Positions 1 through 7,514 of a DNA stretch of 64,000 bases are shown here, one piece after another; positions within the stretch are counted from its first letter, which is position 1; every line of letters begins with the position of its first letter. This stretch comes from Deltaproteobacteria bacterium (GTDB taxonomy: Bacteria; Desulfobacterota; Syntrophobacteria; Syntrophobacterales; Syntrophobacteraceae): assembly GCA_021777755.1 (NCBI GenBank), contig JAJYDE010000011.1, forward strand, positions 1 to 64,000, written 5' to 3'. The position numbers and the translations under genes are program-made. The notes under the pieces are model-generated. The model was given only the letters and a program-made list of their open reading frames with translations. It was not told the origin of the DNA and ran no database searches.

Positions 1-185
1 TATGGTTATGAGGTGTGAAACGGGATTGGAATGGAGCGGGCTTGCCCCTGAAGACCCTGATCTGAAAGACGGAGAGCTTCTACAAGTCATGGGGACGCGG
101 CAACGTGGCCGATGCTTAGAGCACGCACCGGGAGTTTGAGGAGCCGGGGTTTTTTGTCACCAGGTGCTTTGGAAAGGGTACTCGG

Positions 186-671
186 ATGGAATGGCGTGAA
201 GTGGTCGAAGAGCCAAGTTTGAAAGACCTACCCTTCAAGATTGAAACCAATGAATGGGGGCAAATCGTGATGACTCCGGCTTCGGGCAAGCATGCCTTGT
301 ATCAGGGCCGTATTAATTTCCTGCTGCAAAGTCTCGGGGATAAGGGCCGAACTTCCGGGAAATGTCCCATTCAAACTTCCAAAGGTGTCCGAGTTGCCGA
401 CGTTGCCTGGGCAAGCGCGGCTTTCCTCAAAAAATACGGCGCCCCGCTTTTTTTCCCCGAAGCTCCGGAAATTGTCATCGAAGTGTTGTCTCCATCAAAC
501 AGCACCACTGAAATGGAAGACAAGAGGAAGCTCTATTTCGAGGCCGGGGCAAAAGAATTCTGGCTGTGCGACGAGGACGGAGACATGCGTTTTTTCAGCT
601 CCCGGGGGGAAATGGAAAGAAGCGAGATGTTCGGGGAATTTCCAGGACACATCGATATCGAGCTAGTGTAG
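186..671 (+). CDS. Uma2-family (DUF820) putative endonuclease
   Basis: A 161-residue protein with the Uma2/DUF820 layout, a PD-(D/E)XK-like nuclease fold. Visible hallmarks are an acidic residue after a beta strand (VRVADVAW, D72), the PEIVIEVLSPSN segment with E99, a lysine-rich helix (DKRKLYFEAGAKE) and the closing FWLCDED strand. The ATG follows a GGAAAGGG-like site. The family is widespread and often multicopy in environmental bacteria; its cellular role is not established. It stands alone here, converging on the minus-strand ankyrin/PilZ group. No recognisable gene was found in the 185 bases before it. Confidence 0.8.
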   Translation: MEWREVVEEPSLKDLPFKIETNEWGQIVMTPASGKHALYQGRINFLLQSLGDKGRTSGKCPIQTSKGVRVADVAWASAAFLKKYGAPLFFPEAPEIVIEVLSPSNSTTEMEDKRKLYFEAGAKEFWLCDEDGDMRFFSSRGEMERSEMFGEFPGHIDIELV

Positions 672-909
672 GGCGACGAAAATAAAGGGCGGACCACATT
701 TTCCCGCACGTTAACCTCTTGTGACACGGTATGCCCATTTTGAATATTACGTATTTTGTCAGCTGCAAAAAATATAATTCCGACCCACCTATCATGTCCT
801 GTTGTTCGGGATCGCTGACAAGCCGGACCGTGCCCGCGACCGGCGGGAAATTGAGTTGCCGGATGTAGTCGAATAAGTATCCGCGCCCCTGAACGAAATA
901 TTTGATCAT
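595..909 (-). CDS. Small hypothetical protein coupled to the PilZ gene
   Basis: A 104-codon frame whose ATG overlaps the stop of the PilZ gene in an ATGA arrangement, typical of translational coupling. The first 75 or so residues look protein-like (mixed aromatic and charged, IRQLNFPPVAGTVRLV near the start). The last 25 run antisense into the Uma2 gene and look less natural. No family recognised. It could be a real short third gene of the ankyrin-PilZ group or a chance frame. Confidence 0.33.
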   Translation of the reverse strand: MIKYFVQGRGYLFDYIRQLNFPPVAGTVRLVSDPEQQDMIGGSELYFLQLTKYVIFKMGIPCHKRLTCGKMWSALYFRRPTLARYRCVLEIPRTSRFFPFPPGS

Positions 910-1301
910 TGGCGATTGGCGGATTCAAGAGCCACATCGGCCAGCAGTTTTTCTATGGCGGCTCTGCCTTCGTCGGCTGTAAACAAAAACTTGACCCCCA
1001 GATCGAAGGACTCCTTTTCCCGGCCCGCGCTGTACCAGACGACGGCCACCGGGGCACAGAAGGCGATTTGCTGAAGGGTGACCCTCAGGGTCAAGCGGAT
1101 GGCGTCGCCGCCCACCACCAGGTGGTGCCGGCCGATCTTCAAGGTCTTTAGCTGCAGCCGCGCCCCGTTGATGGAAATCTCTGTGACCTTTGCCTCGATG
1201 CTTTCCTCGGTATCGGCTGAATAGCAGGTAAGAGTTGCTGTCCAGCCGACCCGGAATCGAGGTTCTTTTCTCCTGTTGATATTTGGCTTCCAGACCGACA
1301 T
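906..1301 (-). CDS. PilZ-domain protein
   Basis: A 131-residue single-domain protein. An RxxxR motif (R11-R15, in NRRKEPRFRV) is followed about 30 residues later by EISINGARL, matching the second PilZ motif (D/N)xSxxG except that E replaces D/N. PilZ domains bind cyclic di-GMP, so a soluble c-di-GMP receptor role is likely though unproven. It starts 12 nt after the ankyrin gene, with an AGGAG site upstream, so the two are probably cotranscribed. A diguanylate cyclase gene lies at the far end of the window, but nothing here ties the two together. Confidence 0.8.
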   Translation of the reverse strand: MSVWKPNINRRKEPRFRVGWTATLTCYSADTEESIEAKVTEISINGARLQLKTLKIGRHHLVVGGDAIRLTLRVTLQQIAFCAPVAVVWYSAGREKESFDLGVKFLFTADEGRAAIEKLLADVALESANRQ

Positions 1302-1313
1302 CCGAATCTTCTC

Positions 1314-2216
1314 CTAGGGAGCGAGTTGGAAAGACTGTGCCGTAGCGCGGTTATACTGTTGGCGCATCGCGGTCTTGAGAAGTTTGTAGAGATCTCCATA
1401 ATCCAGGGCGGAGGAGTAAACAATGGGTGTCATGTTGTGAATGTCCTTGGTGTATACATTTGCCCCGGCCGAGATCAACATGCAGGCGATATTATAGCGG
1501 TCATAGATGGTGGCGATCGTGAGGGCGGTCCTGCCGAATTGGTCCTTGGTTTCCAGATTGGCGCGTTTTGAAAGCAAGAGGTCCACAATCTGCGCGTCGC
1601 CCTTCTGGGCGGCGTACATGAGAGCGGTTTGTCCCTGCGTGTCCTGTTGGTTGATCAGGGCTCTTTTCGCGATGAGAAATTTTACGACTTCAAGATTGCC
1701 GTTCATGCAAGCGCCCATAAGCGCGCTTACTCCGGAGGCTCTCAGTCTGGGAGTCACCTCGGAGCTTTGGATGTTCACATTGGCCGCGTGGGACGTCAGG
1801 AGCGCCACAATGTCGGTGTGTCCGGCCCAGGCGGCCTGCATGAGCGCTGTGACGCCGAAAATGTCCTTGGTGTCCACATCGGCGTTCCTGGCCAAAAGCA
1901 GGCGGACCAATCCCTTTTCCCCACGCAGAGCCGCGTGCATGAGGGGCGTCATTCCGGCCCTGTCCTCCGCGTTTAAGGCGGCACCGGCGGAAAGCGCCCG
2001 GATAACGCCGACCCTATCGTTATCATCAACGGCGGAAAAAAGTTCATCATCGAGCTGATTGAGTTTTTGCTCGGACATTTTGGCCTTTTTCCCGGTCTTC
2101 GATAGAGCCGCCTTGTGCTGTGAGGTAGCCTCCATGGCTGATGCGAGCGCCGGCGCCCAAACGATCATCATCAAGCACAGGGAACATAGCAAAACCCGAC
2201 ACTTGCTCTGAATCAT
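1314..2216 (-). CDS. Exported ankyrin-repeat protein
   Basis: A 300-residue protein with a classical N-terminal signal peptide (basic start, hydrophobic LLCSLCLMMIVWAP core, predicted cleavage after ALASA) followed by about six ankyrin repeats from residue 50 to 275, recognisable by recurring G-x-TALMxAA and (V/I)VxLLL patterns. Ankyrin arrays mediate protein-protein contact, so a periplasmic binding or scaffolding role is likely; the partner is unknown. First gene of the minus-strand group with PilZ. No enzymatic domain is visible. Confidence 0.85.
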   Translation of the reverse strand: MIQSKCRVLLCSLCLMMIVWAPALASAMEATSQHKAALSKTGKKAKMSEQKLNQLDDELFSAVDDNDRVGVIRALSAGAALNAEDRAGMTPLMHAALRGEKGLVRLLLARNADVDTKDIFGVTALMQAAWAGHTDIVALLTSHAANVNIQSSEVTPRLRASGVSALMGACMNGNLEVVKFLIAKRALINQQDTQGQTALMYAAQKGDAQIVDLLLSKRANLETKDQFGRTALTIATIYDRYNIACMLISAGANVYTKDIHNMTPIVYSSALDYGDLYKLLKTAMRQQYNRATAQSFQLAP

Positions 2217-2545
2217 CTTTTTGCCTCCGATGGGTGTTCTTGGATTTGATAGTCCTATTTCCTGTTTTCTGCACTATACAAGATACATGCCCGAAATAGG
2301 AAGGCAAAAGCAAAGGCAAAAGGGAAAAAGGGAAAGCCTTGCATCCCGGCTTGCGGCGCCTGTCTTTCATTGTCAAAATCCCGGCGGTTTTGCAATCGTG
2401 AAGTGGTCTGTCCACTGCATGGTTGACAGACGATTTCGTAAATTGAATTTCTTTTTTGCCGCATAGCCGCATATGCTTGTTTGCTCAATTTGTGAAAGCG
2501 GATAAATTGAGCTGTCAATTCGAACTTCGGGAGAACTCTGAGGCC
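2217..2545. other. Intergenic region between divergent genes
   Basis: About 330 bases between the ankyrin gene (minus) and the hybrid kinase (plus). It holds a purine-rich stretch at about 2297-2335 made of irregular GGCAAAA/GGGAAAA units and must contain both promoters, but no strong -35/-10 pair, sigma-54 site or palindrome was recognised. Confidence 0.5.
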
Positions 2546-4126
2546 ATGAACAATCACAAGGGCGTGAAGGTGCTTTTGATCGACGATGACCCGGGTATTC
2601 TCAAGGTGATGACTTTGGCGCTCGAAGACGCGGGGCACGAGGTCATTTCGGCGGGTGACGGGATCAGCGGGGTTGATTTGTGTGCCAGCGCCTCTCCCGA
2701 TATTGTGATAACCGATATCCGGATGCCCGGGATAAACGGCATGGAGGTGCTCAAAAGAGTCAAGCAGATGGACCCCGACAAGGAAGTGATCGTGGCCACG
2801 GCCGCCACCGATATGAATTATGCGGTGGAGGCCCTGCGACTTGACGCCTCGGATTTCATCTTGAAGCCGATAAGCGAACAGGCACTTTCGATCGCGATCA
2901 AGCGGGCGCGGGATCGATTCGCCACCCGAAGGGAGCTGAAGGATTACACCGCCCTTATCGAGGAGCGGTGGATGGATACAACCGAAGAGCTGGCCCGGAC
3001 CTTCCAGACTCAAAAGCTTCTGATCGAAAGCTCGATAGACGGAATCATCGCCTGCGACAAGTCGGGCAGGATCATCATTTTCAACAAGAGCATGGGAAAA
3101 ATGCTCGGTTACGCCCGAAAGGAGATGCTCGGGCAAAAGATGATCGACCGGGTGTTTTGCCCCGGCGAGGCCGAAAAGTTTAAAGACGCGCTCGCATCGG
3201 GAAAACATGGCGGCAAGGGCAGACTCTTTTTGCACGAATGCTTTTTTGAAAGCAGGGATGAAACGCGAATTCCGGTGCAGCTTTCGGCTGCTGAAATGGT
3301 CAGGGAAGACGAGCAGGTCGGGTTGGTTTGTTTTGTTCGCGACGAACGCGAGATCCGAAAACTGACGCAGGAAGTGGCCAACCAGGCCAGAATGCTTCAT
3401 CAGGACAAGATGATCTCGCTTGGCAAGCTTGCCGCCAGCGTGGTCCATGAAATCAACAATCCGTTGGCCGGCATTCTCAATTATGCGCGGCTGATGAGCA
3501 AGATACTTTCCCGCGGCGCACCCGGCGCGGAGTCCACTGAAAAGTTCAGCGGCTATCTGGCCCTCATGCAGAGCGAATTGGAACGTTGTGCAAAGATCGT
3601 GGCCAACCTGCTCGCCTTTTCGCGTAAAAGCAAACTGGAGTTCGGCCCGGTGGACCTAAACGAGCTGTTAAGAATCTGCATCAATTTGAGCGGACATAAA
3701 CTGGAGCTTCAAAACATCCGCGTCGATACCCGTCTTGCCCCCGATCTTCCCATGATTCAGGGGGATTTCAGTCAACTGCAGCAGTGCATGATAAACCTGA
3801 TTTTCAATGCGGTGGACGCCATACCCGAGGGGGGAACACTTCTTTTTACCTCCAATTTCGAGGCGGCAAGAAATCTTATCCGCATAACCGTGAAGGACTC
3901 CGGGTGCGGGATCTCCAGGCAGGATCTTCCCTATATTTTCGAACCTTTCTTTACCACCAAAACAGAAGGGAAGGGGGTGGGGCTGGGGCTTTCGACCACC
4001 TACGGCATTATCGACAGGCACAAGGGGACCATCCACGTCAACAGCGAGCCGGGCCGGGGTGCCGAATTCGTCATCGATCTTCCGGTGAGCCCGGCCAATC
4101 CCGCGGACTTAAGCCGAACTTCGTGA
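2546..4126 (+). CDS. Hybrid protein: receiver, PAS, histidine kinase
   Basis: A 526-residue cytoplasmic signalling protein. Residues 5-125 form a CheY-like receiver with the acidic pair D13/D14, phosphoacceptor D57, T85 and K107. Residues 155-280 form a PAS domain. The HisKA box has H301 (VVHEINNPLAG), followed by N, G1 and G2 boxes (NLIFNAVDAI, DSGCGIS, GVGLGLS). The chosen ATG has a GGGAG-type site upstream; the frame is open further up to a TTG at 2456, but those residues resemble no receiver start. The receiver-first order suggests an intermediate in a phosphorelay. There is no membrane segment. Its 3' end overlaps the convergent sigma-54 regulator gene by 56 bases. Confidence 0.88.
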   Translation: MNNHKGVKVLLIDDDPGILKVMTLALEDAGHEVISAGDGISGVDLCASASPDIVITDIRMPGINGMEVLKRVKQMDPDKEVIVATAATDMNYAVEALRLDASDFILKPISEQALSIAIKRARDRFATRRELKDYTALIEERWMDTTEELARTFQTQKLLIESSIDGIIACDKSGRIIIFNKSMGKMLGYARKEMLGQKMIDRVFCPGEAEKFKDALASGKHGGKGRLFLHECFFESRDETRIPVQLSAAEMVREDEQVGLVCFVRDEREIRKLTQEVANQARMLHQDKMISLGKLAASVVHEINNPLAGILNYARLMSKILSRGAPGAESTEKFSGYLALMQSELERCAKIVANLLAFSRKSKLEFGPVDLNELLRICINLSGHKLELQNIRVDTRLAPDLPMIQGDFSQLQQCMINLIFNAVDAIPEGGTLLFTSNFEAARNLIRITVKDSGCGISRQDLPYIFEPFFTTKTEGKGVGLGLSTTYGIIDRHKGTIHVNSEPGRGAEFVIDLPVSPANPADLSRTS

Positions 4127-5441
4127 TTTTGTGGTGTAGAGTGGCCCGATTCATCTCCAGCACCTTCGCCGCCTTCGAGATATTCCAGCGGCAGAGTTTC
4201 AAGATGTGTTCGATATGGTTTTTTTCGACCTCGCGCATGGTGAGCGCCATTTGCTTCTCTTCCGGAGATCTCGAAAGAAAGGCGAAGTCCTCCTTTTGCA
4301 GATATGTGCCCTTTGAGAGCACCACAGCCCGTTCAACGCTGTTTTCCAACTCCCGCACATTGCCGGGCCAGTCGTGGGATTGCAGAAAGAACATGGCGTC
4401 ATCCTTGAACCCCCTTACCCGCTTATTGGTCTCGCGCCGGAATTTTTGCAGAAAATGCTCGGCCAGTTGGGGTATGTCTTCCTTTCGTTTTCGTAAGGGC
4501 GGGACCTCGATTTCGATCACCTTCAGCCGGAAATAGAAGTCTTTGCGGAAACTCTCCCCGGACACTCTTTGGAAAAGGTCCTGGTGGGTGGCCGAAATAA
4601 GCCTGAAGTCCACGCTTAATTCCTTGTTGCCCCCCACCCGGTGGAAAATCTTTTCCTGGAGAACTCGGAGCAGATCGACCTGCATCTTGAGCGGTATCTC
4701 GCCCACCTCGTCGAGGAAAAGGGTGCCGCCCGCGGCCATCTCCAGGCGGCCTATCCGGGTGCGGTTGGCCCCGGTAAAAGACCCCGCTTCATGGCCGAAC
4801 AGTTCGCTTTCAAGAAGCGTGTCTGAAAAGGCCCCGCAATTTATTGCGATAAAAGGTCCTTGCCGGCGGTTGCCGCGGGCGTGGACGGCCTTGGCGACCA
4901 ATTCCTTTCCGGTTCCCGTTTCCCCCTGGAGCAAAATCGGCGAGTCAACCTTGGCAACGAGATCTATGAAGGAAAAAAGGCGCCTCATGCACTCCGAGGA
5001 GCCGATCATGTCATTGTAGCCCGTGGCCTCGCTTAACTGGTTTCGAAGGTAGATGTTTTCCTCGACCAGTTTTTTCTGGTTGAGGAGCTTTTCGACCATC
5101 AATTCCAGTTGCTCGGCTTGGAAGGGCTTCATCAAAAAATCGTCCGCCCCGTTTTTCATGGCCTCGATGGCGGTCTCGATCGATGCGTAGGCGGTTATCA
5201 TGACCACGAGGATGTGGGGGTGGGTGGTCTTGACGGTCTTAAGAGCTTCCAGGCCGCTCAAGTCCGGCATTCTCATGTCGAGGAAAATGAGATCGTAATG
5301 GTTGCGGGAAAGCATGTCGAGCGCCTGCCGGCCCCCCGGGGCCGCATCCACCCCATGCCCCGCCCGCCTCAGCCAGCCGACCAGCGACTCGCGGATAATC
5401 AATTCGTCATCGACAACCAGAATTCGAATCTTTTCGCTCAT
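4071..5441 (-). CDS. NtrC-family sigma-54-dependent response regulator
   Basis: A 456-residue three-domain activator. The receiver (1-125) has D11/D12, D55, T83 and K105. The AAA+ domain (about 145-385) has Walker A GETGTGKE (173-180), Walker B LFLDE (241-245) and the sigma-54 contact loop written GSFTGA (220-225) rather than the usual GAFTGA. The C-terminus has a Fis-type helix-turn-helix (ISKAAKVLEMNRATLHHKI). It starts 8 nt after the upstream kinase gene, so the two are a cognate pair in one operon. Likely target: the divergent sigma-54 promoter near 7314, through palindromes at 7023 and 7197 (inference). Confidence 0.93.
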   Translation of the reverse strand: MSEKIRILVVDDELIIRESLVGWLRRAGHGVDAAPGGRQALDMLSRNHYDLIFLDMRMPDLSGLEALKTVKTTHPHILVVMITAYASIETAIEAMKNGADDFLMKPFQAEQLELMVEKLLNQKKLVEENIYLRNQLSEATGYNDMIGSSECMRRLFSFIDLVAKVDSPILLQGETGTGKELVAKAVHARGNRRQGPFIAINCGAFSDTLLESELFGHEAGSFTGANRTRIGRLEMAAGGTLFLDEVGEIPLKMQVDLLRVLQEKIFHRVGGNKELSVDFRLISATHQDLFQRVSGESFRKDFYFRLKVIEIEVPPLRKRKEDIPQLAEHFLQKFRRETNKRVRGFKDDAMFFLQSHDWPGNVRELENSVERAVVLSKGTYLQKEDFAFLSRSPEEKQMALTMREVEKNHIEHILKLCRWNISKAAKVLEMNRATLHHKITKFGLSPRDWPGSPEDR

Positions 5442-5449
5442 CTTCCCTC

Positions 5450-6958
5450 TCAGCGATCGCCGGGCGCAACGGGAAACCTCAAGATGAAGCGCGACCCGGC
5501 CCCCTCTTCACTTTTGACGTACACCGCGCCGCCGTGCTCCTTGACTATGCCGTAGACAACCGAAAGGCCCAGCCCCACACCCTTGTCGTGGCTTTTGGTG
5601 GAAAAGAAGGGCTCGAAGATCATCGGGATGATTTTCTTGGGGATTCCGGTCCCGTTGTCGATGACCTCCACCCGGATTGTCGAGGGCGACCGGGGGTCCG
5701 GGGAGGTCCTGAGTACCAGTTCGCCTCCCTCGGCCATGGCGTCGGCCGCATTGAAAACAAGGTTCAAAAGGCATTGCTCTATCTGGCTCTGATCTCCGGT
5801 TATAAGCGGGAGGTCCTGCGCCAGTTCGGTCCTGGCCTTTATCGACTGGGAATCGAGGCGAAAACGAACGAAATCGAGCACTCTTTGAATCAGCCCGTTT
5901 ATCTGGAACTCGCTTCGCGCTCCTTTGGCCTGGCGAGAAAAATGGAGCAGATCCCTTACGATGCCGCTGCAACGGGCGGATTCGGAATCGATCAGGTCAA
6001 GGTAATAGATGAATCTTTCTTTCGAGGCCTCATCGGCATCGCCCGATTCGAGTTCCCGGCGCACAAGCCGGGCCAGAGCATTGATGCCCGTAAGCGGATT
6101 GTTTATCTCGTGGACCGCGCTGGCCGCCATCTGGCCAAGAGATATCATCTTCTCTTCGTAGACAAGCCTCATGAGGTCTTTTTTTAGGGCGGAGACCTTC
6201 TGCTCCACCTTCTGTTGCATTTCGTCCGTGATATCGCGAAATATTTCAACGACCAGCTCTATCCGACCGCCGGCGGTCTTGAGGGGGACCGCGGTGATTT
6301 CGTGGTAGCGGTCCGAACCCGAGCCCGCGATCCCTTCCAAAATCGCATGAGCGACCTCCCCGGTCTCAAGGCAGCGCGCAACCGGGCAATAGAACCCTTC
6401 GGCGTGGCACCGGGCGGGAGAGCCGTAGGCCACCTCATGGCAATATTTGCCCACCATGTCGTCTTTGCTCATGCGCACGGCGTTGAGAAAGGCCTCGTTG
6501 GCGTCGTGGACCTTGAGGTCGGGCTGCATGACCAGCACCCAGTCGCGAAGGCCCAGGAAAAGACCCTCCATAATGCCTTCGACGAGGTTGATCTGGCGCT
6601 CGGCGAACTGGTATTCCTCGCTCAGGCAAAGAACATCTCCGAAAATCCGGGATATCGCCGATTCCAGCACCCGCACACTGGCCGGCTTGCGCCTAAGAAA
6701 ATCCTCCAGCAATTCCGCCTTGCCGGTCAGCTCTATGACCAGATCGAGGTCTTTGATCTTGTAGAAGTCTTCGTAATCGGTTGTGACAAAAATCTTCTTC
6801 TCACGGGCAAGACGGATACCGGGAGCTTCGAGATCGGGATCGGCGACCGCCACGATTTCAGCCCCCAGCTTGGGGAAGCGCAGTGCGTCGAACATCTCCA
6901 GAAACGCCCGGCAGCGTTTGCTCCCTCCGATTATCCCGATTTTCATCGGCGTTTCCAT
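5450..6958 (-). CDS. Histidine kinase with N-terminal Rossmann-like domain and PAS
   Basis: A 502-residue soluble sensor kinase. Residues 5-110 resemble the dinucleotide-binding domain of GFO/IDH/MocA or homoserine-dehydrogenase-type enzymes: glycine-rich turn GIIGGS, strand VAVADPD ending in D40 (an acidic residue there usually favours NAD over NADP), and LVIELTGKAE. A PAS domain (about 125-245) holds four cysteines, C173, C184, C191 and C196. The HisKA box has H283 (AVHEINNPL), followed by N and G boxes ending near GVGLGLS. The ATG at 6958 is preferred because the predicted promoter and palindrome at 7023-7060 lie upstream of it; the frame is open to 7060. Ligand binding by the N-terminal domain is inferred. 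Confidence 0.87.
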   Translation of the reverse strand: METPMKIGIIGGSKRCRAFLEMFDALRFPKLGAEIVAVADPDLEAPGIRLAREKKIFVTTDYEDFYKIKDLDLVIELTGKAELLEDFLRRKPASVRVLESAISRIFGDVLCLSEEYQFAERQINLVEGIMEGLFLGLRDWVLVMQPDLKVHDANEAFLNAVRMSKDDMVGKYCHEVAYGSPARCHAEGFYCPVARCLETGEVAHAILEGIAGSGSDRYHEITAVPLKTAGGRIELVVEIFRDITDEMQQKVEQKVSALKKDLMRLVYEEKMISLGQMAASAVHEINNPLTGINALARLVRRELESGDADEASKERFIYYLDLIDSESARCSGIVRDLLHFSRQAKGARSEFQINGLIQRVLDFVRFRLDSQSIKARTELAQDLPLITGDQSQIEQCLLNLVFNAADAMAEGGELVLRTSPDPRSPSTIRVEVIDNGTGIPKKIIPMIFEPFFSTKSHDKGVGLGLSVVYGIVKEHGGAVYVKSEEGAGSRFILRFPVAPGDR

Positions 6959-7022
6959 AGGCGACCCCGCTGCAAGTTGTACGGTCCCAAAGGGTGAAAA
7001 GAGCTCTGAGAGAAATAACCAC

Positions 7023-7039
7023 TGTATAAGATTTATACA
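7023..7039. promoter_or_regulatory. Palindromic operator, copy 1
   Basis: TGTATAA-GAT-TTATACA, perfect 7-bp arms with a 3-bp centre. The same arms and spacing recur at 7200-7216. It overlaps the predicted -10 of the kinase/regulator pair, which fits autoregulation by the NtrC-type protein. Assignment of the binding protein is inference. Confidence 0.65.
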
Positions 7040-7060
7040 CAAAATTATTCGGCCCGACAA
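7032..7060 (-). promoter_or_regulatory. Predicted sigma-70 promoter of the kinase/regulator pair
   Basis: On the minus strand, TTGTCG (7060-7055) and TATAAA (7037-7032) are separated by 17 bases. The -10 element lies inside the palindrome at 7023-7039, so occupancy of that site would be expected to block this promoter. Transcription would start near 7025, about 67 nt before the chosen ATG. Confidence 0.5.
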
Positions 7061-7196
7061 CGACGCCCGATCAGTTCCTTTTGAACGCGGTTTTCAGCCT
7101 CGGACCCGGGTAGACACCCCCGGGGCGCACCGGGGCGAAGTCGGGAGCCGAAATGGCGGCCCTCTGGATTTGGCCTGCACAGGTGGGGGACTCTTG

Positions 7197-7219
7197 TGTT
7201 GTATAAAATTTATACAACA
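7197..7219. promoter_or_regulatory. Palindromic operator, copy 2 (candidate upstream activator site)
   Basis: A perfect inverted repeat with 11-bp arms around one central base; its core is TGTATAA-AAT-TTATACA, identical in arms and spacing to the site at 7023. It lies about 95 bp upstream of the sigma-54 promoter at 7314, a usual distance for an NtrC-family enhancer site. Confidence 0.7.
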
Positions 7220-7313
7220 TGTTCAAATTTAAACGCACCCGCCCCGACAAACCGGGAAGCCAACAGCGCTCTTCCAACGCGGGATGGCCACCGGGACTGG
7301 ATTTTGGAACATA

Positions 7314-7329
7314 TGGCAGGCATCTTGCG
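7314..7329 (+). promoter_or_regulatory. Sigma-54 (RpoN) promoter for the Hdr operon
   Basis: TGGCAGG-CATC-TTGCG matches the -24/-12 consensus TGGCACG-N4-TTGCW at 10 of 12 specified positions, and the invariant GG and GC (7315-7316, 7327-7328) are exactly 10 bases apart. Transcription would start near 7340, about 175 nt before the first gene. No competing sigma-70 promoter was recognised. Confidence 0.72.
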
Positions 7330-7514
7330 AATGGAGCCCGATGCACGGCGAAGCGGTTCTTTTCGTCTTTGCGCCACCTTCCTGCGCCGTTTCGATAAAG
7401 CGCATGGAAACAGTATAAGGAGTGCCCCTGTGTTAGGGGTCGTTTTCAAGAGCTGGAAGCCGGGAAAGCTCAAAGAGAGCCCCGCTTTCTCAGCAGCGCC
7501 TTCGAGGTTGCCCA

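Noticed and set aside
6959-7060. Longer start for the Rossmann-kinase gene at 7060
   Set aside because: The extra 34 residues overlap the predicted promoter -10 and palindrome and do not resemble the domain; ATG at 6958 or 6946 fits better.
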